Below, in pieces: positions 36,149 through 45,719 of a stretch of 64,000 nt of DNA (position 1 is its first letter; every line of letters starts with the position of its first letter). Source of the DNA: Ceriagrion tenellum (lineage: Eukaryota; Arthropoda; Insecta; Odonata; Coenagrionidae); assembly GCA_963169105.1 (NCBI GenBank), contig OY720635.1, positions 133,443,872-133,507,871 on the forward strand, read 5' to 3'. Below the pieces are notes generated by a model. It was given only the letters and a program-made list of their open reading frames with translations. It searched no databases and had not been told where the DNA came from. A program made the translations under genes and the position numbers.

Positions 36149-37709
36149 CACTTATTTTCAATTTTGATTTGCTATACCAACGTCACCTCAAATGAATTAT
36201 TAGAGTTTGGATAAAATATCAAACTTTTTCGAAAAAATTGGCCTAAAAAGTTTCCAATGTATTTGATAAGTCGCAAAAAAATTCCGACGTATTTTTATAT
36301 GCCCCACATGGAGGTAAAAATTAAAAATAAGAGCTCATAATTAATTTTGCCAATTGTTTGTATGTATCATAAGATTGTTTTTACAAAAGTAAGTATTAAA
36401 AAAAAAGGATTTATAAAAGGACTAAATATGGAAATGTATCTGTTTGACGGGAATTTTAGTTGTATCTCTTAGTATTCCAAAGTGAAGTTCCTCATATGTC
36501 ACAGAGTTCAATCTACAATAAAACATATAACGCTTACCTTCGCACGCTGCTTTCATGGCTAACTTCAATATAGGCACTTCACCAATGGAATATTTCACTT
36601 GAATCTCTAATACTTACTCATTCAGTCAACATCGAGAGTTTGAGATATTTTACCCATCATGACATTGAGATCTACATCTTTACTCAATGCGTAAAGTAAT
36701 TTTTTAATGAACGCTTACCAAGTGAGTTTTCTTTGCATCCAGAAGTTTGTTCTTCACTCCCAAAATTGTTGACACTGAATCACTTGGGCTAAGGTATGAA
36801 GGTTCAAAATGTTTCATTTAATGAAACAAAAACCCGATGCAAGTCTATGATCCTATTAAAGCGAGTCATTTCCCGAAAATCTCCCGTATTTTGATCTAAC
36901 TGATCGTTTTTGGGCGTAGAACCTCTAGGGAATAAAATGGATGGCAGAGAGTAAGCTATTTTGTGCCTTTTAGTTATGGGCTTTCTCGTTGTATAAAATC
37001 CAGATTTTACCGAACTATCATTATCGTTGAAAAATTACCATATGAGAATACCAATTTTATGACTATTTTAGGTGTCGATTTCAACAGTGTAGCTGGAGGT
37101 GACATGTATTCTGAGGTCACATTATACCTAAACGTCTGACGTTTTGTGTCTCAATTTTTAAGGAATTGAGATTTTTTTAAATAAAAGTTATAACAAAATT
37201 GAGAAAATCACACCCTTTATTGGAGATTTGGGGAGTTTTACAAATAAAACTTTCAGAGAGTACTGTCAACCTAACATACTTTTCCAGCACACCATTGATG
37301 TTAACAAGAGATGCCTTGATTTTTGCGTGGAAATGTTCAGTGCAACAAATTTCCTTGTACAAGTACAACCACATTGCAGTTGAATGAAAGCAAAAGCTAA
37401 TATTGTAGGAAACTGCGAATTTACGACTTCTTTCAATCCATTATGAGATTCATGCAGTGTGATATCAATGTGTTGTTTATGATTCACGCTGGATATTTTC
37501 TGGTAGAATCACACATTAGAATCACACATTGAGTTTGAAGTTTCAAATCGTTTTATCAAACAATTGAATTATATGGGCAAACCTGATGATACGAAATGTA
37601 AAAACTAAAATTTAATATTGATAGCCGTCAGTTACAATCTAGGCACTCAAATTTTTTTATTGATACTCATGGTTTTCCTCAAGTTCTGCAATAAATGTCG
37701 TTATTTAGT
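36149..37709. other. non-coding, nothing recognised
   Basis: AT-rich sequence; overlapping short frames near 37177-37487 are not supported. Confidence 0.5.
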
Positions 37710-37710
37710 C

Positions 37711-37903
37711 GGCCCCGGTGGCGGCGGGGTAAAGTCCTCGCCTGCTAACCCAAGGGTTGCGGGTTCGAGTCCCGCCTGGGTAGAATATTAACTGCCCAGG
37801 ACATGGGTGTCTGTGTCTCGTCCGTTGTTACTGTTGTTCACCCGACGTAAAATGGCCTAATGTGCTGTATTCGGGACAGTGAAAATAAATAAATAAATAA
37901 ATT
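37711..37903 (+). mobile_element. tRNA-derived SINE, family 1
   Basis: A tRNA-like head with an A-box region (GTGGCGGCGGGGTAAAGTCC) and B box GGTTCGAGTCC (37762-37772) is followed by an unrelated body and a (AAAT)n tail (37883-37902). It is transcribed by RNA polymerase III and moved by a partner LINE. A second copy is at 41954. Confidence 0.8.
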
Positions 37904-39869
37904 TAATACATGCAAATACCTGCATTGCGAAGCATTCAGAGGCAGTGTGGCTCCTGATGACACCTGACCTCTTCTCTTCAATGTTTATTTGTCCTTTTCT
38001 CTTGAACAATTCAATTGAGGAATTGGAATATCAGCAAATGAAACAGATTTTACGTGGCTCGCTTGCGTAGAAAGAAAATAACTGGTGCAATTGGCATACG
38101 TTACGGGCATTTCTTAATCCTTCATTTTTCCACTTAATTGTAAAGTACCATACAAATATTGCTTTTCGTGGACAATATTAGCCCTGAGACGGAGCATCTG
38201 GGTTTCTCGCAGGATCCTCGTATGCTGCTCTGCTAAGCCCAAAGAAAGTAGCTGACAAAATTACACATTTTATAATCATAAAATATTTTGTTATTTTCAA
38301 CCTCGAGGATTTCAAAAAACTAAAAAAATAACTATCTGCAGCGGTTTTATAGATATCACGTCCAGCTTTTACGGTATCTACGGTGTAAATTTCAGTTTTC
38401 TAGCCCTGATAACAGTAACTACATATGTTTCTCCAGAGAATCTCATTACTTTAGTTTCATTATGATTAATCTTCATTTCGTATTACCCGCACTGCTAATC
38501 TAAGCATCAACTAAAGCTTGTGATCTATTCAAGGATGGACTAGATGAAGACTCAAAGACTCGAAGGTGAAAACTTTAGCATGCAATTACTCAGAACCATC
38601 AATTATGCAGTTACTGTCTTTTAGCTATACAGGGCAGGATAAAACTCCACGTAATCAGGGATTTAATTATTGAAATCTTCTCCTAAATTCCCTCCAAACG
38701 GGACGGGTGGTAGTCTAGAGTGTGGAGCGCTCGGATTTTCAACAGAGCTCTGGGGGTTGAAATGAGTTAAGAGTATAAGGCCAGTGGCCCATAATGCATC
38801 GAAGAATCCCAGTGAGAATATACACTCTATCCTACTGAAGTAATTATTTATAACTCGCTTCGGAGAAGTTACAGATTTTCCAGTAAAATTGTCCAACACA
38901 TGAGTACACACATTTTGTGGGTCATCAAACTCCTCGGGGATGATCACGAGAACTTTGGCGGAATACCATTTAAAGAATCATCTCAAGTAAACGACACCCA
39001 GCTGTACAAAACTATTCATGGCGGTCTTTTAACGTTGTCGCAAATACGCATTCATAATTAGCCCAGGAGATTAAGGCTAAAGAGCGTAGTTTGAATGAAA
39101 AAGACCAGAAAAGTCCTCTTTTTGGGAAAAGTTCTTGCAATGTCAAAAATTGGAAAAATTCTCCAAAAAAGGAATTGAAGAATCTCTATTTAACGTTATT
39201 GGTCAGTATTTGTCAAAATTCACAAAAGACCCGATAAAAAAGTTGGAAGTCTTGTTCTCCGCACTCTAGTAATTATTGTGAGAGTAGCGACGAGTAAAAA
39301 CTGGCGCCAGAGATCATCGAACTGGTATGTCATTAAATGCAACTTATTGAAAGGTGTCTCTAGAATAAAAAGATTCAACCCAACAATGAATCCAGTAGAT
39401 GTAAGTTTCGCTCACTTTCGTCTGATTTTCATTCTTTTAAATGACAGGAAATGTTTTGAAAGTCCGTCGAAACGAGAAAAATGTCGATTTGATTGATTTT
39501 TCTATGCCTATTGTAAACCTATGGAAAGCATTTTGGAATAAATTGGTCTTCGCGTTAGAATATGTTCCATGATGAATTTTCTCCAATCTTTTTGAAGTCT
39601 TCGCAATGTTTATCATTTATGGATACTACGAATAAATTCCAATGAGGGAGAACATTTTTTTATGTTTTTTTTATATTTCCACTAGTAATCGATTAGCCCA
39701 TACTCTCTCGTTCCGTGACATTGACTTGACATTGTAGTGACATTGAAATAATTGACAAGTTGGCATCAAAGTTCCGGGGCCCATCAACACAAATTGCAGC
39801 AAGTTTTGCTTCCTTAGTTTTTTTAAATTAATCTTCAATTGAACATCATAAAGAAATAATATACTTTTC
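37904..39869. other. non-coding, nothing recognised
   Basis: No supported gene. A 94-codon minus-strand frame at 38663-38947 shows no domain. Confidence 0.5.
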
Positions 39870-39930
39870 ACATTGCGTATTTAATTTATTCCGACGACCG
39901 GTTTTTTTTTAACAGAGCAGCATTTTTCAG
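39870..39930 (-). repeat. decayed PLE terminal segment
   Basis: The minus strand runs CTGAAAAATGCTGCTCTG, a poly-A stretch, ACCGGTCGTCGGAATAAATT. It matches the outline CTGA(A/N)GA, stem II, GAAAC, CGGTC seen in other PLE ends here, with the second half of stem II and GAAAC replaced by an A run. Confidence 0.35.
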
Positions 39931-40020
39931 GTGAAAAAAAGAAATTGCTGAAATGGAAACTATTTTCTTGTCTATATTTACATGTCAGGGAGTGAGAGAG
40001 TGAAATAGTAATGTATATTA

Positions 40021-41148
40021 GAGGAACTTCGGGTATTATGGAATAGTCGGGCAATATGGAACACTGTGGGTTCTCATTCGTCAATTGGCGCAAACAAGCG
40101 GGAGACGCATGAACTACTTCAACATGTTCCCATAATGCTCTGCAGCGAGTCCAGTTCGTCTCGAGGCTCCGTGTGAGTTACGGCGCAGAAAAATTGTTTT
40201 CGTAGTTTCACTACATTTTTGCTGGTAAGTTTTCGAAAATATGTAATAATTATTGAAAATGTACACTAGTGATTACAACGAAGCGATTTATTAAGTTAGA
40301 GAGTTGTAGATTGTTATGTATTGCTCGGTTTTTGGCTATGGCTACAATTGATTCTGTTGTGATGTTTTGAAATCCAAGATGGTGTGTCGGGCATTTTGGA
40401 ATAATAGGTATTTCATATTGCCCGATGAAAAAACGGCAAGCAACAGCACATTAATAAAAAAAGGAAAGAAGAAAAGCAACAACAGTGGTCCTGGTAACTA
40501 AGATAAAATGCAAAAACTAGAGAGCTTCAAGCCACGGAAAAAAAAACTTTGCCAGAAATTAGAGTTTGTTTCTAAGGACGCTTCCAGTGGCAGTGACGAA
40601 CCTTTTCACTCAGGGGTTTCATCAACAATTGGACTTTGTAAAACCATCTTCTGTACCAACAGATGATGACGCAGAATGTTTGTTCAGTGAAGGAAAGTTT
40701 TTAGACGATAGAAGAGGAGAGGTTTGGGTAAGATGCGTTGTTTGTATAATGTGGGCCCACCTTGACTGTGCAGGTGCTGAGGAGGAGGATTATATTTGTG
40801 ACTTCTGCAAATAGATAAATGTATTATCCCATTACTAAAATGTAATTCTTTTGAGATTTCAAGTTGAAAGCAATCCTATAAATGCGTTTTGTATGCAATA
40901 ATTTTTTTTTCAAACTTACATGATTATCTACATTTTCACCGCCCTATCCCATATTAGCCTCCAAGTGCAACTTTTTATTTAAAATTTTTCTCAGTGGCAA
41001 ATGTTTTAAATTTTACTGAGATGAACACAAATACTTAATACTAAATAGTTGAAGCTTATGATAAAATGTGAAATAGAGCTAAGAATGAGTTAAATTTGGA
41101 TATACAACTGCAAAAGTAAACGGTATTCCATAATACCCGAAGTTCCTC
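40021..41148 (+). mobile_element. pogo/Tigger-type DNA element, internally deleted
   Basis: Perfect 25-bp inverted ends (40021-40045 and 41124-41148, starting GAGGAACTTCGGGTATTATG) flanked by TA on both sides. Internal variants of GGGCAATATGGAAC occur near both ends. At 1128 bp it lacks the DDE transposase domain but keeps a C-terminal zinc-finger tail (40566-40814). TA duplication plus that tail point to the pogo group of the Tc1/mariner superfamily. Confidence 0.82.
40566..40814 (+). pseudogene. pogo transposase C-terminal zinc-finger remnant
   Basis: The frame ends in ECLFSEGKFLDD..GEVWVRC, CIMWAHLDCAG and YICDFCK. This C..C-H..C-C..C pattern is the PHD-like finger that closes many insect pogo-type transposases; the second cysteine of the first pair is replaced by serine (CLFS). 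A Lys-rich, Ser-rich stretch (KKGKKKSNNSG) lies upstream in another frame, so a frameshift is present. The DNA-binding and catalytic domains are gone. Confidence 0.7.
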
Positions 41149-41953
41149 TACTCAAACACAATTTACATTCATTATGACAAGCAGCAAGTAATTTTAGACA
41201 GCCTTCAAGGAGCACCTATTTACGGCTACCATCAAATGGGTATATTTTGCGCTTCAAAACTATTAGACATACACATGGCTCATATAATTACACCAACGAA
41301 ATTATTTAACAATGTCCTTGCAGACCGAAATAACCTACAAATTAACAATTTATAAAGTTATATTAAACATCTAAAAATATTACTTCCTCTTACTTACTTT
41401 GGTGAAAATGACTGAACATCTTTTGGACGATATTTTTACAGATCTACATTTAATACAAGAATCAGGCGATAAGTTTTACAATGTTGGTTCTACATACAAA
41501 AAAAATCTTACATACTGTAAAGTTTGGTTTGGGTAGGGACATACGGATAAAGAGGGTCACTTCCTGATTTGTTCACATAGACAAGAAAAATTTACTTTCT
41601 TCATCTGAAGATGAGAGACATACAAAACTAGTCGCGAGAATTATATTTATGAGGAATGTGCTGCGTATTTTTGTGTGTCGTGATGAAAAAATTCCTTAGA
41701 GACGACATCTTACAACCTACTTGGAGGTTTTTCCATGCTGTAAGACCCTTTCTTTTCGAGACTTTTTTTCTTCCTTTCAGATTTTTCTTTCGCTGAGTTC
41801 AATCCTTCCAATTGCTCCTCAAACTTCTGGCAACCTTCCTCCCAACATTCCAATGTCCCTTCACCTCCTCATCTGTCAAACCATTCTTCATAAATCTTGG
41901 CGAAGCACACGATACCATCCACTTGTTTGATTACTTCGCTACTTCGCTATTAG
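41149..41953. other. non-coding; holds a dispersed repeat
   Basis: The part 41522-41610 (TTTGG..GGG...ATACGGATAAAGAGGG, CTTCCTGAT.TGTTCACA) resembles 45484-45575 in the same orientation. No gene recognised. Confidence 0.4.
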
Positions 41954-42128
41954 CCGGCCTCGGTGGCGACGGGGTAAAGTCCTCGGATAAAAATCCTCGC
42001 CTACCAAACCGAAGGTCGCGGGTTCGAGTCCCGCCTGGCTAGGATATATACACTTCCCTGGACATGGTTGTATGTGTTCGTCCATATATTAAATACGTAG
42101 TAATTGGCTTCGGCTGTTAAGTATAAAG
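41954..42128 (+). mobile_element. tRNA-derived SINE, family 1, second copy
   Basis: Same head as 37711 (CGGTGGCGACGGGGTAAAGTCC; B box GGTTCGAGTCC at 42021-42031) with a small internal duplication (CCTCGGATAAAAATCCTCGCC). Its 3' end runs straight into the (ATT)n tract that borders the R4/Dong-like LINE on the other strand. Confidence 0.78.
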
Positions 42129-42151
42129 AAATTATTATTATTATTATTATT
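42129..42151. repeat. (TAA)n tract at the LINE-B 3' end
   Basis: A run of ATT repeats on the plus strand, TAA/AAT on the sense strand of the adjoining LINE. It is both the tail of that LINE and the edge of the SINE. Confidence 0.8.
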
Positions 42152-43062
42152 GAATTCTTCACTTCTCAGCCTTTTTAAGGGCTGGGAAACATTCACCTAT
42201 CCCGGGTGCAAGGCACCAAAGGGATTAGGCTCAAGTACTGTTTTAACGTTCATTTAAAAATCTTCGTACTATGGAGCACGTGTTAATTATTGCGGTTTTT
42301 TGAATTTTCATGTGCAAATGATTTTCTATTCCTGTTGTTTCTAAGCTTTTGTGCAAGCTTTTTGGTATTACACCAGTCGCGGATATTTTTATTGGTACAA
42401 TTTGAACTGTTTTTTGGTTCCATATTTCTTTTATTTCTTCAGCCAGAGGAATATATTTCTGTATTTTTTCATTGTATTTAGCCTCTAAATTTTCTGTATT
42501 TGGAATGGATACATCTATTAAGTATGTTCTTCGGTCTTGTTTTAATTGAAGAGTTATATCAGGTCTATTGTTTGGGCGAGGGCAGTCCGTTATAATACTT
42601 CTATTGTAATATATTTTGACAGCTTCATTTTCTATTACAGGCAGTGGAGTCATTAGGTACCATGGTTTAGTTTCATGGGATACATTGTACTTACTAACTA
42701 ATGCAAGATATATTTGTTTGCATGTATTATCATGTCGTTGCGTGTATTCCAAGCTTGCTAGTACACTGCATCCACTTGTGATGTGTTCTATTGTTTCTGG
42801 CTTGCTATTGCATTTTCGGCATTTGTCATTCACGTTTGGTTCTTTAATTATGAATTTACAGTAGTTTTTTGTTTTAATTATTCTATCTTGTATGGCAATC
42901 ATAAATCCTTCTGTTTCTGCAAAGATATCTGATGTTAACCATTTATTTGATGCCTTTTTGTCAATGTGTGGTTGCAGAAGATGGTTAGCATGCGTCCCAT
43001 GTAGCGTTTTGGCTCTCCACCTCTCAAGCTTCGAACTGTCAGAATCTTTTTGTGTCACTGTA
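42152..43062 (-). mobile_element. R4/Dong-like LINE-B, 5' truncated
   Basis: Lies between two (TAA)n tracts. It has a C-terminal coding part (43061-42243) and a roughly 90-bp 3' UTR with CACTTCTCAGCC and GGTGCAAGGCACCAAAGGGATTAGG. The same 3' UTR and coding part recur, more decayed, at 60705-60126. It begins directly after the tail of LINE-A. Confidence 0.78.
42243..43061 (-). CDS. LINE-B C-terminal domain: zinc knuckle and restriction-like endonuclease
   Basis: About 272 codons of open frame to a stop at 42243. A knuckle CRKCNSKPETIEHITSGC (C-x2-C-x8-H-x4-C) is followed by WYLMTPLP, YYNRSIITDCP and RPDITLQLKQDRRTYLIDVS, the PD-(D/E)XK core of the endonuclease that nicks the target in R2/R4-group LINEs. 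The end has ISATGVIPKSLHKSL. Reverse-transcriptase motifs are absent because of 5' truncation. No stop or frameshift within this part, suggesting a fairly recent insertion. Confidence 0.78.
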   Translation of the reverse strand, partial: TVTQKDSDSSKLERWRAKTLHGTHANHLLQPHIDKKASNKWLTSDIFAETEGFMIAIQDRIIKTKNYCKFIIKEPNVNDKCRKCNSKPETIEHITSGCSVLASLEYTQRHDNTCKQIYLALVSKYNVSHETKPWYLMTPLPVIENEAVKIYYNRSIITDCPRPNNRPDITLQLKQDRRTYLIDVSIPNTENLEAKYNEKIQKYIPLAEEIKEIWNQKTVQIVPIKISATGVIPKSLHKSLETTGIENHLHMKIQKTAIINTCSIVRRFLNER

Positions 43063-43084
43063 TTTATTATTATTATTATTGTTA
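43063..43084. repeat. (TAA)n tract between the two LINEs
   Basis: ATTATTATTATTATT on the plus strand. On the minus strand it follows LINE-A's GAAGTTACAGAAGTAAC and precedes LINE-B. Confidence 0.8.
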
Positions 43085-45280
43085 CTTCTGTAACTTCCCC
43101 TCCGAGTCCCCGGCTAACATCGGGTTTCGTTGCCGTCATTATGGCCGAGAACTCGAGAGGGGCAGTGCAGAGTTCGTAGCCGCTTCCGATTAACCCATCG
43201 GATCAGTGGCTACGCTGCGTTCGGGTCGTGCGCACGAAGCAGACGGAGCGACCCCAAGAGGACGGCCTTCTGCATGCGGGCTGCAAGTGATTCCGCCTGT
43301 GCCACGCAAGCAGGTATACACTTGATGCTCTGTATCAGCGACCCCTTGATTCCTCCGAGCACACCTATAACTAGAACGACTAACTTTTACAGAGTGTCCC
43401 GGGTACATCTGCATAAGTTCGAACAGCAGGTCTTGATGTTTCGTCCGTTTTTCCGCCTCTTTCGCGTCCAAGTTCGTATCGTCTGGAGCCGAAAACTCGA
43501 TTACGAACATGGAACGAGATTGGCGGTCGAGGAGAACGATGTCAGGCTTGTTCGCCTCCAACTGCCTGGTGGTGGGGAATGAGTAATTCCACCAGATTTT
43601 TGTTTTGTCGTTCTCCACGACGGACTCAATATCTCCAGGGGCATAGGGCAGCACATAAACTTCGTCGATGCCGTAATGATGTCGAAGGTGGAAATACAAC
43701 ACTCGCAGAGCTGCATTGTGCCTAGTTAAATACGCTGATTGCGCGTAATAACTGCAGCCGGAGAGAAGGTGACTCAAAGTCTCCGGCTTGGCTCGGCACG
43801 CTCTGCATCTCGTGTCCGTCACCTCCGCCTTGAATATCATTCGGCGGTACACGAGGGTGTTGATGACACCATCCTGGCACGCGAGAACGAAACCCTCTGT
43901 TTCGGACCTGAGACCCGCGGAACGAAGGAAGGCAAACGTCAGCTCCTTCGATAGCCCATGTTTTTCCATGTTTCGGTAGAAACCTCCATGCATGGGCTTA
44001 TCGGTGTGCGTCTTGAGCAAGGTCTTCTGCTCAGCCTTTTTGACCTCGAGCTTTAAGACGTCTGCCCTCAGTGACACGATTGACGTGACACTGTCGTTAC
44101 CGTCGGATGACAGGTCAAAGTCCAGACCGATTTCGTCCGCTGCCCTCTTCGCCGCCTGGAAGAGGAACGCCCCCACCCCGGCACCTTCGTGCTCCCTTAC
44201 GAGAGTGAGCAGGGGGTCCGTGCTGTTGAACACGCGGCAAACTGTACCCAAAACAACTCTGTTATGTAGACACTCCAGGCTCAACAGACCTCTACCGCCT
44301 ACACTGCGAGGGAGATACAATCTGGCGACGGAAGATTTCGGATGAAGACTTCTATAGATGGTCAGCATCTTCCTCGTTCCCCGGTCGAGGTTTTGCAACT
44401 CGTTGACATTCCATTTCATGCATCCGAAGGTGTACAGCAGTGTCGGAACCGCGAACATGTTCGTGGCAAGAACCTTGTTCTTGCTAGACAGCTCAGAACT
44501 CCAGATTTTTCTGAGAGTCTGTCTGTACTTGGCGGTGAGTCTTTCCTTCACTGCTGCTACCTCCTGCATTCGACGCTGGGAGACGCCGAGGTATTCGTAG
44601 CATTCGTCATCTTGCAGATGACGAACGACGTTCCCGTCAACGAGTTGCGAGTCTTCCTTGTCCTCCGATATTCTTCCTCTCGCCAGGTGGATGGATGCAC
44701 ACTTGTCCAATCCGAATTCCATCCCTATATCCTCACTGTATTGATGTACGGTGTCCAGTGCAACGCGCAGTTCTTTGGCGTTGGAAGCATACAGTTTAAG
44801 GTCATCCATGTAAAACAAATGGGTGACCTTGTGCTTCCTGTCACCAGGAACACCGCACATGTATCCTCGGCCTCGTCTCAGCTTGAAGGAGAGGGGGAGG
44901 AGGGAAATACAGAACAGGAGGGGGCTCAAGCTGTCGCCTTGAAAAACGCCACGGTGGTATGTTACCAACTCAGTGGAGACGGTCCGTTTGCCCGATGTCA
45001 AGACGAAGCGCGTTCTCCAGAGTGGTAACAGGCGTTGGATGCAGGACACCACCTCTGGGTGGACTTTCATCAACTTCAGCACGGCGATGAGAAGCTCATG
45101 CGAAGTGGTGTCGAAAGCCTTGCGATAGTCCACCCATGCCATTGATAGGTTTCGCTTATGTCGGGCGGCATCCTGACATATGCACCTGTCAATGAGCAGG
45201 TTGTCCTTGCATCCCGCGACTCCTCGTTTGCACCCCCTTTGCTCGTACACCTCCTCCCACACAGGCTGGATCTGCCGGAG
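43085..45280 (-). mobile_element. R4/Dong-like LINE-A, 5' truncated
   Basis: About 2.2 kb with a long intact frame (45280-43190), a short 3' UTR of about 105 bp and (TAA)n sequence at both edges. It starts inside the reverse-transcriptase domain, so the N-terminus is missing. Orientation relative to the TAA strand is the same as for LINE-B. Confidence 0.82.
43190..45280 (-). CDS. R4/Dong-like reverse transcriptase and endonuclease (C-terminal ~696 aa)
   Basis: An uninterrupted frame, read from the element's 5' edge, to a stop at 43190. In order: GCKRGVAGCKDNLL (finger motif), WVDYRKAFDTTSH (catalytic A box with D), FQGDSLSPLLFCISL (B box), HLFYMDDLKLYA (catalytic YMDD), CYEYLG; then the thumb. 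The C-terminal half has a zinc knuckle CRACRAKPETLSHLLSGC, WWNYSFPT and KPDIVLLDRQSRSMFVIEFS followed by K, the PD-(D/E)XK endonuclease. This domain order defines LINEs of the R2/R4 group; YMDD and insertion at TAA repeats fit the R4/Dong clade. The N-terminal part is lost by 5' truncation. No frameshift, hence young. Confidence 0.85.
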   Translation of the reverse strand, partial: LRQIQPVWEEVYEQRGCKRGVAGCKDNLLIDRCICQDAARHKRNLSMAWVDYRKAFDTTSHELLIAVLKLMKVHPEVVSCIQRLLPLWRTRFVLTSGKRTVSTELVTYHRGVFQGDSLSPLLFCISLLPLSFKLRRGRGYMCGVPGDRKHKVTHLFYMDDLKLYASNAKELRVALDTVHQYSEDIGMEFGLDKCASIHLARGRISEDKEDSQLVDGNVVRHLQDDECYEYLGVSQRRMQEVAAVKERLTAKYRQTLRKIWSSELSSKNKVLATNMFAVPTLLYTFGCMKWNVNELQNLDRGTRKMLTIYRSLHPKSSVARLYLPRSVGGRGLLSLECLHNRVVLGTVCRVFNSTDPLLTLVREHEGAGVGAFLFQAAKRAADEIGLDFDLSSDGNDSVTSIVSLRADVLKLEVKKAEQKTLLKTHTDKPMHGGFYRNMEKHGLSKELTFAFLRSAGLRSETEGFVLACQDGVINTLVYRRMIFKAEVTDTRCRACRAKPETLSHLLSGCSYYAQSAYLTRHNAALRVLYFHLRHHYGIDEVYVLPYAPGDIESVVENDKTKIWWNYSFPTTRQLEANKPDIVLLDRQSRSMFVIEFSAPDDTNLDAKEAEKRTKHQDLLFELMQMYPGHSVKVSRSSYRCARRNQGVADTEHQVYTCLRGTGGITCSPHAEGRPLGVAPSASCARPERSVATDPMG

Positions 45281-45281
45281 G

Positions 45282-45311
<30 letters not shown>
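45281..45311. repeat. (TAA)n tract at the LINE-A 5' edge
   Basis: About ten ATT repeats on the plus strand, directly before LINE-A on its sense strand. Probably the remaining half of the original microsatellite target. Confidence 0.8.
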
Positions 45312-45314
<3 letters not shown>

Positions 45315-45719
45315 CCTAATGAAAAAGTCACTCTTCCCATTCTCTTCGTGAAATACGCCTTCTTTGATATTTGATGCATTGATCCTCGATTTTATTATCC
45401 TCTTTTTCTCTTTAAGGTACCAACAGTTGTAAACTTTTGGTTTCACATGCTAAAAAAAAAACATTTTTTTAAACGCTATCAAGTTTGGGTCAGGTGAGGG
45501 CAATATGGGTAAAGAGGGCCTCTTCCTGATGTGTACACAATGAGAAGAAAAATGTTGCTCTTTCGCTTTTTGAAGTTACCTCTTTTAGCTCCTTCTCAGT
45601 TGTCAAGGTGCCCTCGTAGTCACTGTGGGCTCACTTATCACCAGGCAGTGCAATTCACACATTTGCATCTCCAACCGTACTATCGACTCAACCGATGACC
45701 ACGGTGATTCCACCGTGAA
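45312..45719. other. non-coding; dispersed repeat and ribozyme-like hairpin
   Basis: 45484-45575 resembles 41522-41610. At 45680-45720 the plus strand reads CCGATGAC, a perfect 6-bp stem CACGGT/ACCGTG, then GAAATG, an imperfect hammerhead-like arrangement just before the LINE frame. Confidence 0.35.

Noticed and set aside
38663..38947. 94-codon minus-strand frame
   Set aside because: No recognisable domain or splice context; length is within chance for the region.
37711..42040. tRNA genes at 37711 and 41954
   Set aside because: A and B boxes are present but there is no acceptor stem closure, and both copies continue into the same non-tRNA body and tail; they are SINEs.
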